DNA of 64,000 nt, from NCBI RefSeq assembly GCF_000420425.1, contig NZ_ATUX01000005.1:186001-250000 (forward strand). The letters are read 5' to 3'. This DNA is from Schaalia vaccimaxillae DSM 15804 (GTDB taxonomy: Bacteria; Actinomycetota; Actinomycetes; Actinomycetales; Actinomycetaceae). The position numbers were made by a program, and so were the translations under genes. The notes under the pieces are model-generated. The model saw only the letters and a program-made list of their open reading frames with translations, had not been told where the DNA came from and searched no databases. Below are positions 1 through 9,189 of the stretch, piece by piece. Position 1 is the stretch's first letter. Each line of letters opens with the position of its first letter.

Positions 1-110
1 TGGCGTCTCTTGCCCAAGCTTTGGGCGGGCGAGTAGATATGACGACATCTTCAGACGGGACAACTTTCGAGGTCTACCTGCCCCGTGCGGTGACAGACGC
101 TGATAGCTGA
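1..110 (+). CDS. C-terminal end of a sensor histidine kinase (partial)
   Basis: Reading from base 3, the window opens inside a coding region that ends with TGA at 108-110. The last 35 residues contain ALGGRVDMTTSSDGTTF followed by EVYLPRA. This is the usual end of a HATPase_c domain: the G2 box (GGRV), a short strand, then G-T-x-F and a terminal v-x-LP strand. The gene is therefore probably a membrane sensor kinase of a two-component system whose body and partner regulator lie to the left of the window. Only the tail is visible, so sensor type and signal cannot be judged. It converges on the ABC ATPase gene at 320-1120. Confidence 0.6.
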   Translation, partial: ASLAQALGGRVDMTTSSDGTTFEVYLPRAVTDADS

Positions 111-183
111 TTGAGGATCCAGCGTCGCGGCTGGCTATGGCTTTTGCGAGTTGTACGCCCGGATCCGCCGTTGTGCGCGGAGC

Positions 184-243
184 CCCACCGTTATACGTCG
201 GTGCCTGTTCGTAGACGAGCCGACGTCGGTGCATAACGGTGGG
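184..243. repeat. Long imperfect inverted repeat
   Basis: The 11-base arm at 184-194 (cccaccgttat) is exactly complementary to 233-243 (ataacggtggg). A second 7-base pair of arms (195-201 acgtcgg, 220-226 ccgacgt) stacks inside it, leaving a small bulge on the right side. It lies in the 209-base gap between two convergent genes. Bases 197-253 are also one copy of a dispersed repeat whose partner lies at 19208-19264. Confidence 0.6.
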
Positions 244-261
244 TTTCGGCGAACGACTGTG

Positions 262-290
262 GGTCTCGGCGAGGGCGGGTGGCCGAGACC
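262..290. terminator. Hairpin between convergent genes
   Basis: A perfect 9-base stem (262-270 ggtctcggc with 282-290 gccgagacc) closes an 11-base loop. It lies just past the sensor-kinase stop on the plus strand and just past the ABC ATPase stop on the minus strand, so it could serve both. No T-run follows, so termination efficiency is uncertain. Confidence 0.4.
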
Positions 291-319
291 GAAGCTCAAG
301 CAACGGTTCCAGTGCGCGT

Positions 320-1120
320 CTACGCCAGCAGAGACCGATCGGACAATCCTGCGCCCAGCCCCCCTCGCAGACGGTCAAACTCAGAGAGCAGAGAGTCAAC
401 CGTTGCGGCGGCTTTTGCGAGTCCCGATAGTTCGAACATAATGCGGCCTTCATGCATCATGATGAGCCGATTACCCATTTGGAGTGCCTGCTCCATGTTG
501 TGCGTGACCATCATGGCTGTCAGGTTCTTCGATGACACGGCCTGATCTGTCAGCCTGGTAATTAAATTCGCGCGTGCCGGGTCCAACGCAGCCGTGTGCT
601 CATCCAGCAAGAGCACCTTCGGGTTTGAGAAGGTTGCCATTGTTAACGACAGCGCCTGGCGCTGACCGCCGGATAGCAGCCCAACCTTGGTGGTCAGACG
701 ATTTTCTAGCCCCTGTTCAAGGGGAGCCAGAACCTCGCGGAAGAGCTGACGTTTCTTGTGAGTCAGAGCCAGGCCGAGGGTGCGCTTACGACCTCGTGAA
801 TAGGCTAAGGCCAGATTTTCCTCAATAGACAGGTGGGGTGCAGTGCCCGCCATCGGGTCTTGAAACACCCGGGCCACCAGGTTGGATGTCTTGTGCTCGG
901 GCAGCCTCGTGGTGTCTTGTCCGTCGATGGTGATACGACCAACGTCGGCCTGGTAGCGACCCGACACAATATTGAGCAGCGTCGACTTTCCGGCTCCATT
1001 CGAACCGATGATGGTAACGAAGTCGCCCTCGTTCAAAGACAGGGAAACGTTGGATAGGGCGACACGTTCGTTGACGGTGCCTCGGAAGAAGGTCTTAGTG
1101 ACGGCTTCAATCTCAAGCAT
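320..1120 (-). CDS. ABC transporter ATP-binding protein (TrpXYZ/ABC_sub_bind-type importer)
   Basis: This 266-residue protein is the ATPase of an importer. Walker A GSNGAGKST is at residues 39-47, Q-loop Gln at about 87, signature LSGGQ at 149-153, Walker B VLLLDE followed by DEHTAALDP at 169-181, and H-loop His at about 207. The unusual DEHTAALDP sequence is typical of the ATPases paired with ABC_sub_bind lipoproteins. Its ATG overlaps the TGA of the upstream permease by one base (TGATG), so the two are translationally coupled. The three minus-strand genes from 3181 down to 320 form one binding protein-permease-ATPase operon. The substrate is unknown; characterised relatives take up aromatic amino acids. 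Confidence 0.88.
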   Translation of the reverse strand: MLEIEAVTKTFFRGTVNERVALSNVSLSLNEGDFVTIIGSNGAGKSTLLNIVSGRYQADVGRITIDGQDTTRLPEHKTSNLVARVFQDPMAGTAPHLSIEENLALAYSRGRKRTLGLALTHKKRQLFREVLAPLEQGLENRLTTKVGLLSGGQRQALSLTMATFSNPKVLLLDEHTAALDPARANLITRLTDQAVSSKNLTAMMVTHNMEQALQMGNRLIMMHEGRIMFELSGLAKAAATVDSLLSEFDRLRGGLGAGLSDRSLLA

Positions 1121-2067
1121 CAGAGCACCACCTTTTCGTTGTCGCGTTCTTCGGGCGAATGGGTGATGTCCGGTTCGGGCACCAGGGTTCGGGCGCGACG
1201 TTTGGCTCGGATGTCAGCAAAAATCGACACTCGGGGCAGCATGAGTGCCGCGAACACGATGATCGCGGAAATGAGTTTCATGTCGTTGGCTTCCAGGAAG
1301 TCCACACCGAGTGCAAGCTGAATGATGACGCGGTAGATCACTGATCCGAGCACCACGAACAGGGATGTGACCCAGACTCCCCGCGAGCCAATGAGCGCGG
1401 TTCCGATAATGACGGACGCCAGACCGGCAACGATCAGGCCAATACCCATCGAAATATCTGCAAACCCTTGGTATTGGGCGACGAGGGCGCCCGAGGCGGC
1501 AACCAAACCGTTGGACAGCGCCAGACCAAAGATTTTGTTATTACCTGTGCCGACGCCCTGAGCGCGAGCCATGCCCTCATTGTCACCAGTGGCCCTCATG
1601 CCCAGACCGATCTGGGTGGACAGGAACCAGTTAAAGCAGGTGGTGACCACGGCGACGAGAACGGCGAAGATTCCAACGGACACCCACGAGCCGAGCAACC
1701 CCTCCGCGCGCAATGGGCTCAGTGTTGTATCGACACCACGCAGTAAAGGCACATTGGCTTTGCCGAGGATTCGTAGGTTGATCGAGTACAGACCAATCTG
1801 GGTGAGGATGCCCGCCAGCAGCGGGTGGATGCCCGCCAGAACGTGCAGAGCTCCGGTAATGAGGCCGGCGACACAGCCTGCGAGGAAGCCACATGCGGTC
1901 GCAAGGAAGGGGTTTTGTCCGGCTGTGATCATGACGGCGGCCACGGCTGCGCCCGTGGTGAAGGACGAGTCGACGGTGAGGTCGGCGATGTCGAGGATTC
2001 TGAAGGTCAGGTAGACCCCCAGTGCCATCAGTCCGTAGATCAGACCGAGGTCGAGAGCAGTGAGCAC
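1120..2067 (-). CDS. ABC transporter permease (TrpY/COG4120-like)
   Basis: This 315-residue, strongly hydrophobic protein has about eight to nine predicted membrane spans. It starts directly with a span (LTALDLGLIYGLMALGVYL) and ends in a charged Arg-rich tail. The layout matches the branched-chain-type permease fold found in ABC_sub_bind transporters, which use a single permease gene that works as a homodimer. It lies 106 bases downstream of the lipoprotein gene and overlaps the ATPase gene by one base. Its role is to carry the ligand delivered by the lipoprotein at 2174-3181 across the membrane. Confidence 0.85.
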   Translation of the reverse strand: MLTALDLGLIYGLMALGVYLTFRILDIADLTVDSSFTTGAAVAAVMITAGQNPFLATACGFLAGCVAGLITGALHVLAGIHPLLAGILTQIGLYSINLRILGKANVPLLRGVDTTLSPLRAEGLLGSWVSVGIFAVLVAVVTTCFNWFLSTQIGLGMRATGDNEGMARAQGVGTGNNKIFGLALSNGLVAASGALVAQYQGFADISMGIGLIVAGLASVIIGTALIGSRGVWVTSLFVVLGSVIYRVIIQLALGVDFLEANDMKLISAIIVFAALMLPRVSIFADIRAKRRARTLVPEPDITHSPEERDNEKVVL

Positions 2068-2173
2068 GGATTGTCCTTGCGTGTTGACGGGGTGTCGGGT
2101 GTGACGAGTTGTCGCGGTATGGCGAAGTGCCTGGGTGCGACAGGTTGCCGAGTAGAGGGCCGGGGTCTGGCTC

Positions 2174-3181
2174 TTACTCGATGGTGATGGCTTGGGCGAG
2201 GAGGTCCTCAGGGATGGTCAGACCGATGACGGCGGCGGTGGAGGTGTTGATGGTCAGCTGGTATTCGTTTTGGGTTTCCACGGGCAAGGTGGCGGGGTCG
2301 GCACCTTCGGTGAGGATCTTGATAGCCATTTCGCCGGTCTGGTAGCCCAGGGTGGAGTAGTCGATGGCGTAGGTGGCGAGTCCGCCGTTGGCAACGGAGT
2401 CGGATTCTCCGACGACGAGTGGAATCTTGGCGTCTTCGGCGGCCTGGACGACTGATGTGAGCGCGGAGACGACAGTGTTGTCGGTGGGCGCATAAATGGC
2501 ATCGACAGACCCTGCCAGGGACTGGGCGGCCTGCTGAACTTCAGCGGAGTTGGTGACGGTCTTTTCAACGACGGTCAAGCCTTCGGCCTCGGCTGTTTCT
2601 TTGGCAATCTTGACCTGGACTTCGGAGTTGACTTCGCCCGAGGAGTAAATGATTCCAACGGTCTTGGCTTCAGCATCAAGTTGCTTAATGAGTTTGATCT
2701 GGTCTGCGACGGGGTTCATATCCGAGGTCCCCGTGATATTTGATCCGGGTGCTTCCAGGGAATCGACGAGCTGAGCAGAAACTGGGTCGGTGACGGCGGT
2801 GAAGAGGACGGGCGTATCGACGATGGCTTGGGCTACGGCCTGGGCCGAGGGGGTAGCAACAGCGAGGACGAGGTCGAGGTCGCCCTCGGCGAACTTGGAG
2901 GCGATAGATGTGGCGGTGGCCTGATCGCCTTGGGCGTTTTGTTCATCGAATTCGACGTTGATTCCGGCGTCTTCGAAGGCTTTCTTGAATCCTTCGCGCG
3001 CGGCGTCCAAAGATGTGTGGGTGGTGATCTGGGTGATGCCGATCCTGTAGGTGTCACCTGAACCCGCGTTTGTCGTGTCGCTGGAGGTGCCCGTGGCGTC
3101 CGTTGAGGATCCGGAGCATCCAGCCAGGACGAGGGCGGCCGCTGTGGCGGCGGTTGCGACAAGGGTAGTTCTGCGGGTCAT
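2174..3181 (-). CDS. ABC substrate-binding lipoprotein (ABC_sub_bind family)
   Basis: This 335-residue protein has a classic lipoprotein signal: Arg-Arg at residues 3-4, a hydrophobic stretch, and lipobox LAGC with Cys22 as the lipidated residue, followed by a Ser/Thr/Gly-rich linker. The mature part begins YRIGITQI and contains the two Rossmann-like lobes of the ABC_sub_bind (PF04392) family, with motifs such as VGIIYSSGEVNS and DAIYAPTDNTV. Such proteins capture the ligand outside the cell and pass it to the permease. It is the first gene of the three-gene operon, so regulation probably acts in the region 3182-3353. The ligand cannot be read from sequence; tryptophan or tyrosine are the best-known ligands of the family. 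Confidence 0.87.
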   Translation of the reverse strand: MTRRTTLVATAATAAALVLAGCSGSSTDATGTSSDTTNAGSGDTYRIGITQITTHTSLDAAREGFKKAFEDAGINVEFDEQNAQGDQATATSIASKFAEGDLDLVLAVATPSAQAVAQAIVDTPVLFTAVTDPVSAQLVDSLEAPGSNITGTSDMNPVADQIKLIKQLDAEAKTVGIIYSSGEVNSEVQVKIAKETAEAEGLTVVEKTVTNSAEVQQAAQSLAGSVDAIYAPTDNTVVSALTSVVQAAEDAKIPLVVGESDSVANGGLATYAIDYSTLGYQTGEMAIKILTEGADPATLPVETQNEYQLTINTSTAAVIGLTIPEDLLAQAITIE

Positions 3182-3217
3182 GGCGGAGCCTTTACGTGTT
3201 GACGTCGATATTCCTGA

Positions 3218-3243
3218 GGCGAAGCGTGGTGTGGCGCTTCGCC
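3218..3243 (-). promoter_or_regulatory. Leader hairpin upstream of the ABC importer operon
   Basis: A perfect 9-base inverted repeat (3218-3226 and 3235-3243, 8-base loop) lies 37-62 bases upstream of the lipoprotein start codon, in what would be the 5' leader of the minus-strand mRNA. It could be a leader structure or part of an operator. No known riboswitch fold was recognised. Confidence 0.35.
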
Positions 3244-3289
3244 CGATTGGTTTCGACGCTAACGGTCAAAGACTGCGTTGAGTTGAGGG

Positions 3290-3306
3290 TGTTCACTTGG
3301 TGAACA
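3290..3306. promoter_or_regulatory. Candidate operator palindrome
   Basis: The palindrome tgttcac-ttg-gtgaaca has perfect 7-base arms. It lies about 110 bases upstream of the lipoprotein start and 48 bases past the end of ptsI (minus strand). Its size and symmetry are typical of a repressor site for the importer operon, but no cognate regulator is adjacent. Confidence 0.35.
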
Positions 3307-3353
3307 ATCTGCGGACTATTTTCTTCCGCTATCTGAGATGGAGAGGGGTTGCT

Positions 3354-5054
3354 TTAACCTCGCGCCGAGAGTAATCCCAAGGCCACGCGTACGCGGTAGC
3401 GCGCGTCCGCGCCATCGTGGGCACCAATAACAGCGTCGGCGCCAGTGCGGCACTCATCCAGCGTGTGATCGGCGAGCAACGCGCCGACGCCAGCAATGGC
3501 TCCCGATGCCATCGACAAAGACGTCACTCCCATGCCAACAAGAACCGCCGCCAAGAGGGGATCGGCTGCAGCCTCACCGCACACGCCCACAGGCTTACCT
3601 GCCCGGACACCAGCCTGAGCGATATGCTTGATGAGGGCTAAAGGAGCTGGCTGCCACGGATCGGAATACTCAGCTAGATCAGCTGACTCGCGGTCAGTGG
3701 CCATCGTGTACTGGGTGAGATCATTGGTGCCGATGGACACAAAGTCGACGACCTCAAGGAATTGATCAATGAGGATTGCCGTGGCAGGCACCTCGATCAT
3801 GATGCCGGCTTTCAACGACACCCCAAAAGTCTCATTGCGTTCGGCCACCAAAGATACGAACCATTCGGCTTCGGACAAAGTGGATACCATCGGCGCCATC
3901 ACCCACACGTCGACCTCGGGCGACGCCATTGCTGCCACAGCAATCGCATCCAACTGATTCGGCAACACCTTCGGGAAAGGCCCCGTGGTGCGAATCCCGC
4001 GCACGCCCAAAGCGGGGTTGGGCTCATCGCGCAAAGTCGCATAGGGCACTGGCTTGTCAGAACCCGCATCCAGTGTCCGGATGACCACTTTGTGGCCCGC
4101 CCACGGCTCCAACGCCTCCACATAAATGCGCGTCTGTTCATCAACGCTGGGCTCAACTGAAGTTTTGAGGAAAGCTAACTCGGTTCGAAGCAGCCCCACG
4201 CCCTTGGCTAAGCCGGCATCGTGTGCCCGGTGTGATGACTGGGGGTCTGCGACATTGGCGAGAAGATCAATATTGACCCCGTCCGCTGTGCGCGCGGGAC
4301 CGGACCACTGACTGACCTTCGTCGCCCGATCACGATCCAGTCGGACGCGCTCGGCGGCCTCGTCCTCGTCAATACCCGTAGAGATCGTGCCCTGCGTGGC
4401 ATCAAGGAGAACTGCTTGCCCATTGTGGACTTCGCCCAGGCCGCGCGCAGCAACAATGCACGGGATACCGAGTTGGCGCGAAATGATCGAGGTGTGAGAG
4501 GTTGGCCCACCAAACTTCGTCGCAATACCCAAGCAAGTAGCGGGGTCCAAGCCTGCCGTATCGGCAGGGGATAGGTCGTCAGCCAAAAGGATGAAAGGAG
4601 TATCTAGATCGGGAATACCCGGCTCGGGAATCCCTTGTAGCCGTGCCAGGACACGATCTCGGACATCACGCAGATCCGTGACCCTCTCAGCCATGAGCCC
4701 ACCAGCAGTTTCAAATTGGATGACGAAACGTTCAGTCGCCGCCATCACAGCCTGCAAAGCTGGGATTCCCGAACGGATACGAGTCGAAACATCCTTCGTC
4801 CATGCACGGTCAGTGGCCATCGACGCAGTCATTATGAGGACCTCAGCCGCCTCACCGTCAGTGTGCGAAGCCTTCTCGAAGAGACCATTGGCCACCGCGT
4901 CGCTGGCTTCCAGGAAACGACCAACCTCGTCCTCGCGCACATGGTCGGGCAAATAGGGAGCTGATTCGGGAGGAAGCGCAGGCCGGTTGATCCACGCGGA
5001 GGTGCCATACGCCACTCCCTGAACGACAGGGGTTCCGTAGATCTTCGCTGACAT
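3354..5054 (-). CDS. ptsI: PTS enzyme I (phosphoenolpyruvate-protein phosphotransferase)
   Basis: This 566-residue cytoplasmic enzyme autophosphorylates with PEP and passes the phosphate to HPr, starting the sugar phosphotransferase chain. The phosphorylated histidine is His187 in GGPTSHTSII. The C-terminal TIM-barrel PEP-binding domain shows FVSIGTNDLTQYTMATDR and the catalytic cysteine region VGVCGEAAADP. The length is normal for the family. The start is well supported by AGGAGG a few bases upstream on the minus strand (about 5059-5064). No HPr or sugar-specific enzyme II gene is visible nearby, so ptsI stands alone here, divergent from lysC across a 341-base gap. Confidence 0.95.
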   Translation of the reverse strand: MSAKIYGTPVVQGVAYGTSAWINRPALPPESAPYLPDHVREDEVGRFLEASDAVANGLFEKASHTDGEAAEVLIMTASMATDRAWTKDVSTRIRSGIPALQAVMAATERFVIQFETAGGLMAERVTDLRDVRDRVLARLQGIPEPGIPDLDTPFILLADDLSPADTAGLDPATCLGIATKFGGPTSHTSIISRQLGIPCIVAARGLGEVHNGQAVLLDATQGTISTGIDEDEAAERVRLDRDRATKVSQWSGPARTADGVNIDLLANVADPQSSHRAHDAGLAKGVGLLRTELAFLKTSVEPSVDEQTRIYVEALEPWAGHKVVIRTLDAGSDKPVPYATLRDEPNPALGVRGIRTTGPFPKVLPNQLDAIAVAAMASPEVDVWVMAPMVSTLSEAEWFVSLVAERNETFGVSLKAGIMIEVPATAILIDQFLEVVDFVSIGTNDLTQYTMATDRESADLAEYSDPWQPAPLALIKHIAQAGVRAGKPVGVCGEAAADPLLAAVLVGMGVTSLSMASGAIAGVGALLADHTLDECRTGADAVIGAHDGADARYRVRVALGLLSARG

Positions 5055-5395
5055 GTGGGCCTCCTCCTGTGCGAGAGCTTGTGCCCTGCGTGCAATAACG
5101 ATGAATGCCTTGCGTTCATAGCAAACGACTCAGCCGTGCGCTGTGGATCGGGTGGATCACACGGGAACAGAGTATCCCCCAGGCCTGGCCGATGATTGCG
5201 AACGGAAAACCATGCCGCAATATTGATCTCAGCCGCCCTGCGAGGGCATCTGCCAGCCGGCGTGTGGTGTTGAATATGACCGTATGCCGGGCGCCGCCAA
5301 TCTTGGCGCTCCCTTTACTTAGGATGGCAAGTGGATGCGGCTTCAGCCGCCCACCCCGCAAGAAGCCGTTGAACCGGCAGAAATGAGTAGAACCT
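5055..5395. other. Divergent intergenic region between ptsI and lysC
   Basis: This 341-base gap holds the promoters of both ptsI (minus) and lysC (plus). No convincing open reading frame is present. Small inverted repeats occur near the lysC side: gccaa-tc-ttggc at about 5297-5308, and gcggc-ttca-gccgc at 5337-5350. The second arm set can pair alternatively, because cggcttc at 5339-5345 is complementary to gaagccg further downstream. A TAGGAT hexamer at 5320-5325 is a possible -10 box without a clear -35. No lysine riboswitch was recognised. Confidence 0.4.
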
Positions 5396-6712
5396 GTGGC
5401 GCTGATCGTCCAAAAGTACGGCGGCTCATCCGTGTCCGACGCGGAGGCCATGAAACGTGTAGCCAAACGCGTGGCCGAAACCCACGAGGCCGGACACCAG
5501 GTTGTCGTCGTCGTATCGGCGATGGGCGATACTACTGACGACCTGCTCGATACAGCCGCAGAGATCACCAAAAACGCTCCCGAACGCGAAATGGACATCC
5601 TTTTGTCAGCTGGAGAACGCATCTCAATGGCTTTGCTGTCCATGGCTGTCAACGAGCTTGGAGTTCCCGCCACCGCCTACACCGGCGCCCAGGCCGGCAT
5701 CCGTACAAACTCAAACTTTGGTCGCGCCCAGATCATCGGCATGGTCCCTGAACGCATTGCTCGCGCCATCAAGGACGGCCAGGTTGCGATCGTCGCAGGT
5801 TTCCAGGGCGTATCCAAGGACGAGGACGTAACCACCTTGGGACGCGGCGGATCCGATACGACGGCTGTTGCACTCGCCGCGGCACTCAATGCTGACGTGT
5901 GTGAGATTTACACCGACGTTGACGGCTTGTTCTCAGCTGATCCCAGGATTGTTCCCAAAGCTCATCGCCTGCGCACCCTGACCCAGGAGGAAACCCTGGA
6001 GATGGCTGCTCACGGCGCTAAGATTCTGCACTTGCGTGCCGTTGAATTCGCGCGACGCTACGGCGTTCCTCTGCACGTGCGCTCCTCCTTCTCTGAGAAG
6101 AACGGCACGTGGATCTCTGATACTCCTGCAAATCCCCAGCTCAAGGGCATGGTGCCCGCCGCGGCCCTGGCCAACCCCGAGGAAGAACACATGGAACAGC
6201 CCGTTATCTCAGGAATTGCGCACGATCGTTCCCAGGACAAGATCACCGTGACGAACTTGCCGAATACTCCCGGCCAGGCTGCGCGCATCTTCGAAATCTG
6301 CGCTGAGGTCGGCGCCAACGTCGACATGATCGTTCAGAACGTGCCGGTCTCAGACCCCACGAAAGCCAATATCACTTTCACCCTGCCCGAGGGGGATGCG
6401 AAGAAGACGCTGGCAGCCTTGGAAGCTCATCGAGCAGAGATCCAATTCGATGATCTGCGCTACAACCCGAATATCGGCAAGCTGTCACTCATTGGTGCGG
6501 GGATGCGAACCAACCCGGGTGTATCTGCCAGGCTCTTCAAGGCCTTGTCTGAAGCCAATATCAATATGGATCTGATCTCGACTTCAGAGATCCGCATTTC
6601 CGTGGTCACTAAGCTCGACGATCTTGATCGTGCCGTTCAGGCGGTCCACACGGCTTTCGGCCTCGATGCCACCGAGTCTGAGGCTGTCGTCTACGGCGGC
6701 ACTGGCCGCTGA
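5396..6712 (+). CDS. lysC: Aspartokinase (alpha subunit)
   Basis: This 438-residue enzyme phosphorylates aspartate, the first step towards lysine, diaminopimelate, threonine and methionine. The kinase domain begins with the family signature KYGGSSV at residues 7-13 and includes GFQGVSKDEDVTTLGRGGSD. The C-terminal third carries two ACT domains (around 270-340 and 350-430) for feedback control. The start is GTG at 5396 with no strong ribosome-binding site. The length and a strong internal start match the Corynebacterium-type arrangement in which the same gene also makes the small beta subunit. asd follows 98 bases downstream, the usual actinobacterial lysC-asd pair. Confidence 0.95.
   Translation: MALIVQKYGGSSVSDAEAMKRVAKRVAETHEAGHQVVVVVSAMGDTTDDLLDTAAEITKNAPEREMDILLSAGERISMALLSMAVNELGVPATAYTGAQAGIRTNSNFGRAQIIGMVPERIARAIKDGQVAIVAGFQGVSKDEDVTTLGRGGSDTTAVALAAALNADVCEIYTDVDGLFSADPRIVPKAHRLRTLTQEETLEMAAHGAKILHLRAVEFARRYGVPLHVRSSFSEKNGTWISDTPANPQLKGMVPAAALANPEEEHMEQPVISGIAHDRSQDKITVTNLPNTPGQAARIFEICAEVGANVDMIVQNVPVSDPTKANITFTLPEGDAKKTLAALEAHRAEIQFDDLRYNPNIGKLSLIGAGMRTNPGVSARLFKALSEANINMDLISTSEIRISVVTKLDDLDRAVQAVHTAFGLDATESEAVVYGGTGR
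6191..6712 (+). CDS. lysC: Aspartokinase beta subunit (internal in-frame start)
   Basis: An in-frame ATG at 6191 (residue 266 of the alpha subunit) is preceded six bases upstream by GAGGAA at 6179-6184. It would produce a 173-residue protein starting MEQPVISGIAHDRSQ and consisting only of the two ACT domains. Known class II aspartokinases in Corynebacterium are alpha2beta2, with a beta subunit of about 172 residues made from just such an internal start. Size and position agree, so this is a well-supported inference but not demonstrated here. Confidence 0.7.
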   Translation: MEQPVISGIAHDRSQDKITVTNLPNTPGQAARIFEICAEVGANVDMIVQNVPVSDPTKANITFTLPEGDAKKTLAALEAHRAEIQFDDLRYNPNIGKLSLIGAGMRTNPGVSARLFKALSEANINMDLISTSEIRISVVTKLDDLDRAVQAVHTAFGLDATESEAVVYGGTGR

Positions 6713-6786
6713 TCTTTGGTCGCTTTCACGGCCAAACCCTACTTCTACCCAGGCCTCGCGGCCACACATAGCGCTTGCCCCAATAA

Positions 6787-7860
<1,074 letters not shown>

Positions 7861-7880
7861 CTACTCCCTCTTCTTCTTTC

Positions 7881-7917
7881 CGCGAGGGACGCCCAAAACT
7901 CCCGCGAGGGACGCCCA
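7881..7917 (+). repeat. Two copies of a 15-base repeat
   Basis: The sequence cgcgagggacgccca occurs at 7881-7895 and again at 7903-7917, 22 bases apart, in the gap between asd and the HAD gene. A third exact copy is at 10497-10511. All three are intergenic and in the same orientation. Confidence 0.6.
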
Positions 7918-7955
7918 TCTATCCCAACGAGAGCTGATTCGGATAGGGTCAGACT

Positions 7956-8576
7956 ATGACCACCACGCGGATGCCCGCTGCAATTCTGTGGGACATGGAC
8001 GGCACCCTTGTTGACACCGAAGCCGTGTGGTCTGCGTCCTCGGACTATGTCTTCGGCCTCCACGGGCGCGCGCTTTCGGACGAAGACCGGATGCTTTTGC
8101 ACGGCTCCTCTGCCGACCATGCCGTCGAAGTCTTCCGGCGAGCCATCCCAGAGGTCGACCCACGCGTCCTCTTTGACGAGGGCGAAGCCTACGTCCTTAA
8201 TCGGATCACCCAAGATCTGACCGTCATGCCGGGTGCTATGGAACTGGTGGACGAGTTCGCTGGCTGGGGCATCCCTCAAGGCGTGGTGACTGCATCGAAT
8301 ACCGTCATCGTCGACCTTGTTTTTGAACGTCTGAATACGACGGCTTTCGGTGCCCGAGTCACAGGAGATTCCGGGGTGGCTCAAAAACCTTCACCCGAGC
8401 CATATGAGTTTTGTGCCAAACTGCTGGGCGTCGACATCAAGGACTGCTTGATCTTTGAGGATTCGCCCTTTGGTCTACGCGGTGCCAGAGCTTCAGGTGC
8501 CCGAGTTTGGGATGTCACTGAGCGGCCTCTTGAAGGAATCACTGTCGACAATATCCTTGAGGCTTTAATTCTATGA
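7956..8576 (+). CDS. HAD-superfamily hydrolase (beta-phosphoglucomutase-like)
   Basis: This 206-residue cytoplasmic phosphatase has motif I DMDGTLVDT at residues 13-21, where Asp13 and Asp15 are the nucleophile and acid/base. Motif II lies in the GVVTASNT region. Motif III/IV is at KPSPEPYEFCAKLL and FEDSPFGLRGARASG, as in subfamily IA enzymes with a helical cap. Relatives remove phosphate from sugar phosphates or phosphoglycolate; the substrate here is unknown. The gene stands alone between asd and a strong bidirectional terminator, and converges on trxA. Confidence 0.85.
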   Translation: MTTTRMPAAILWDMDGTLVDTEAVWSASSDYVFGLHGRALSDEDRMLLHGSSADHAVEVFRRAIPEVDPRVLFDEGEAYVLNRITQDLTVMPGAMELVDEFAGWGIPQGVVTASNTVIVDLVFERLNTTAFGARVTGDSGVAQKPSPEPYEFCAKLLGVDIKDCLIFEDSPFGLRGARASGARVWDVTERPLEGITVDNILEALIL

Positions 8577-8577
8577 A

Positions 8578-8622
8578 AACAGTTCGAGGCAAAACTCTTG
8601 TGAGCTTCTGCCTCGAACTGTT
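8578..8622. terminator. Bidirectional terminator between HAD hydrolase and thioredoxin
   Basis: A perfect 14-base stem (8578-8591 with 8609-8622) closes a 17-base loop. It overlaps the HAD stop codon region and lies 44 bases past the thioredoxin stop on the other strand, so it can end transcription from both sides. Confidence 0.7.
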
Positions 8623-8666
8623 AGCAATGAGCGATTGACCTCTTCCAGATCAACCAAGCGGCAAGA

Positions 8667-9047
8667 TCAGGCCTGTTCGCCGGACTTCTTTTCTGCCGCG
8701 GCAATGTCGGCGCGGACCTTGTCCATGTCGAGTTCTTCAATCTGGCTGATGAGATCTTCTAGGGCGGGTCCGGGAAGTGCGCCAGACTGACGGAAGATTG
8801 CCACTCCGTCGCGGAAAGCCATGAGGGTGGGGATCGACGAGATCTGGGCGGCGGCAGCGATCTGCTGCTCAGCGTCGGTGTCGATCTTGCCGAAGACAAT
8901 GTTCGGGTGCTTCTCAGAAGACTCTTCGAATACGGGGCCGAATTGGCGGCACGGGCCACACCATGAAGCCCAAAAGTCGACCAGGACAATGTCGTTGTCG
9001 GCGACGGTTTTTTCGAAGTTGTCGTTGGTCAGGTTGACGGTAGCCAT
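8667..9047 (-). CDS. trxA: Thioredoxin
   Basis: This 126-residue protein has the thioredoxin fold with active site WCGPC (Cys30 and Cys33 in DFWASWCGPC) and the cis-proline loop SSIPTLMAF. It keeps cytoplasmic protein thiols reduced together with a thioredoxin reductase, which is not in this window. The reading frame stays open far upstream, but the start at 9047 is clear: AAGGAG lies just before the ATG, and the protein begins exactly where thioredoxins begin. A short C-terminal extension (MDKVRADIAAAEKK) is about 15-20 residues longer than the classical protein. Confidence 0.93.
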   Translation of the reverse strand: MATVNLTNDNFEKTVADNDIVLVDFWASWCGPCRQFGPVFEESSEKHPNIVFGKIDTDAEQQIAAAAQISSIPTLMAFRDGVAIFRQSGALPGPALEDLISQIEELDMDKVRADIAAAEKKSGEQA

Positions 9048-9189
9048 TGTTCTCCTTGAGTCTTCCGGTTTTGCCGGTGAAGTTCTGAGTCGAGGACTTT
9101 CTCCCCGTTCACTAGCCTCAACGATGCCCGATGTGTTTCTATTCCGCGCGATGAAGCACATTCGTTGTAAATCGGCACTGTTGTTCTGG

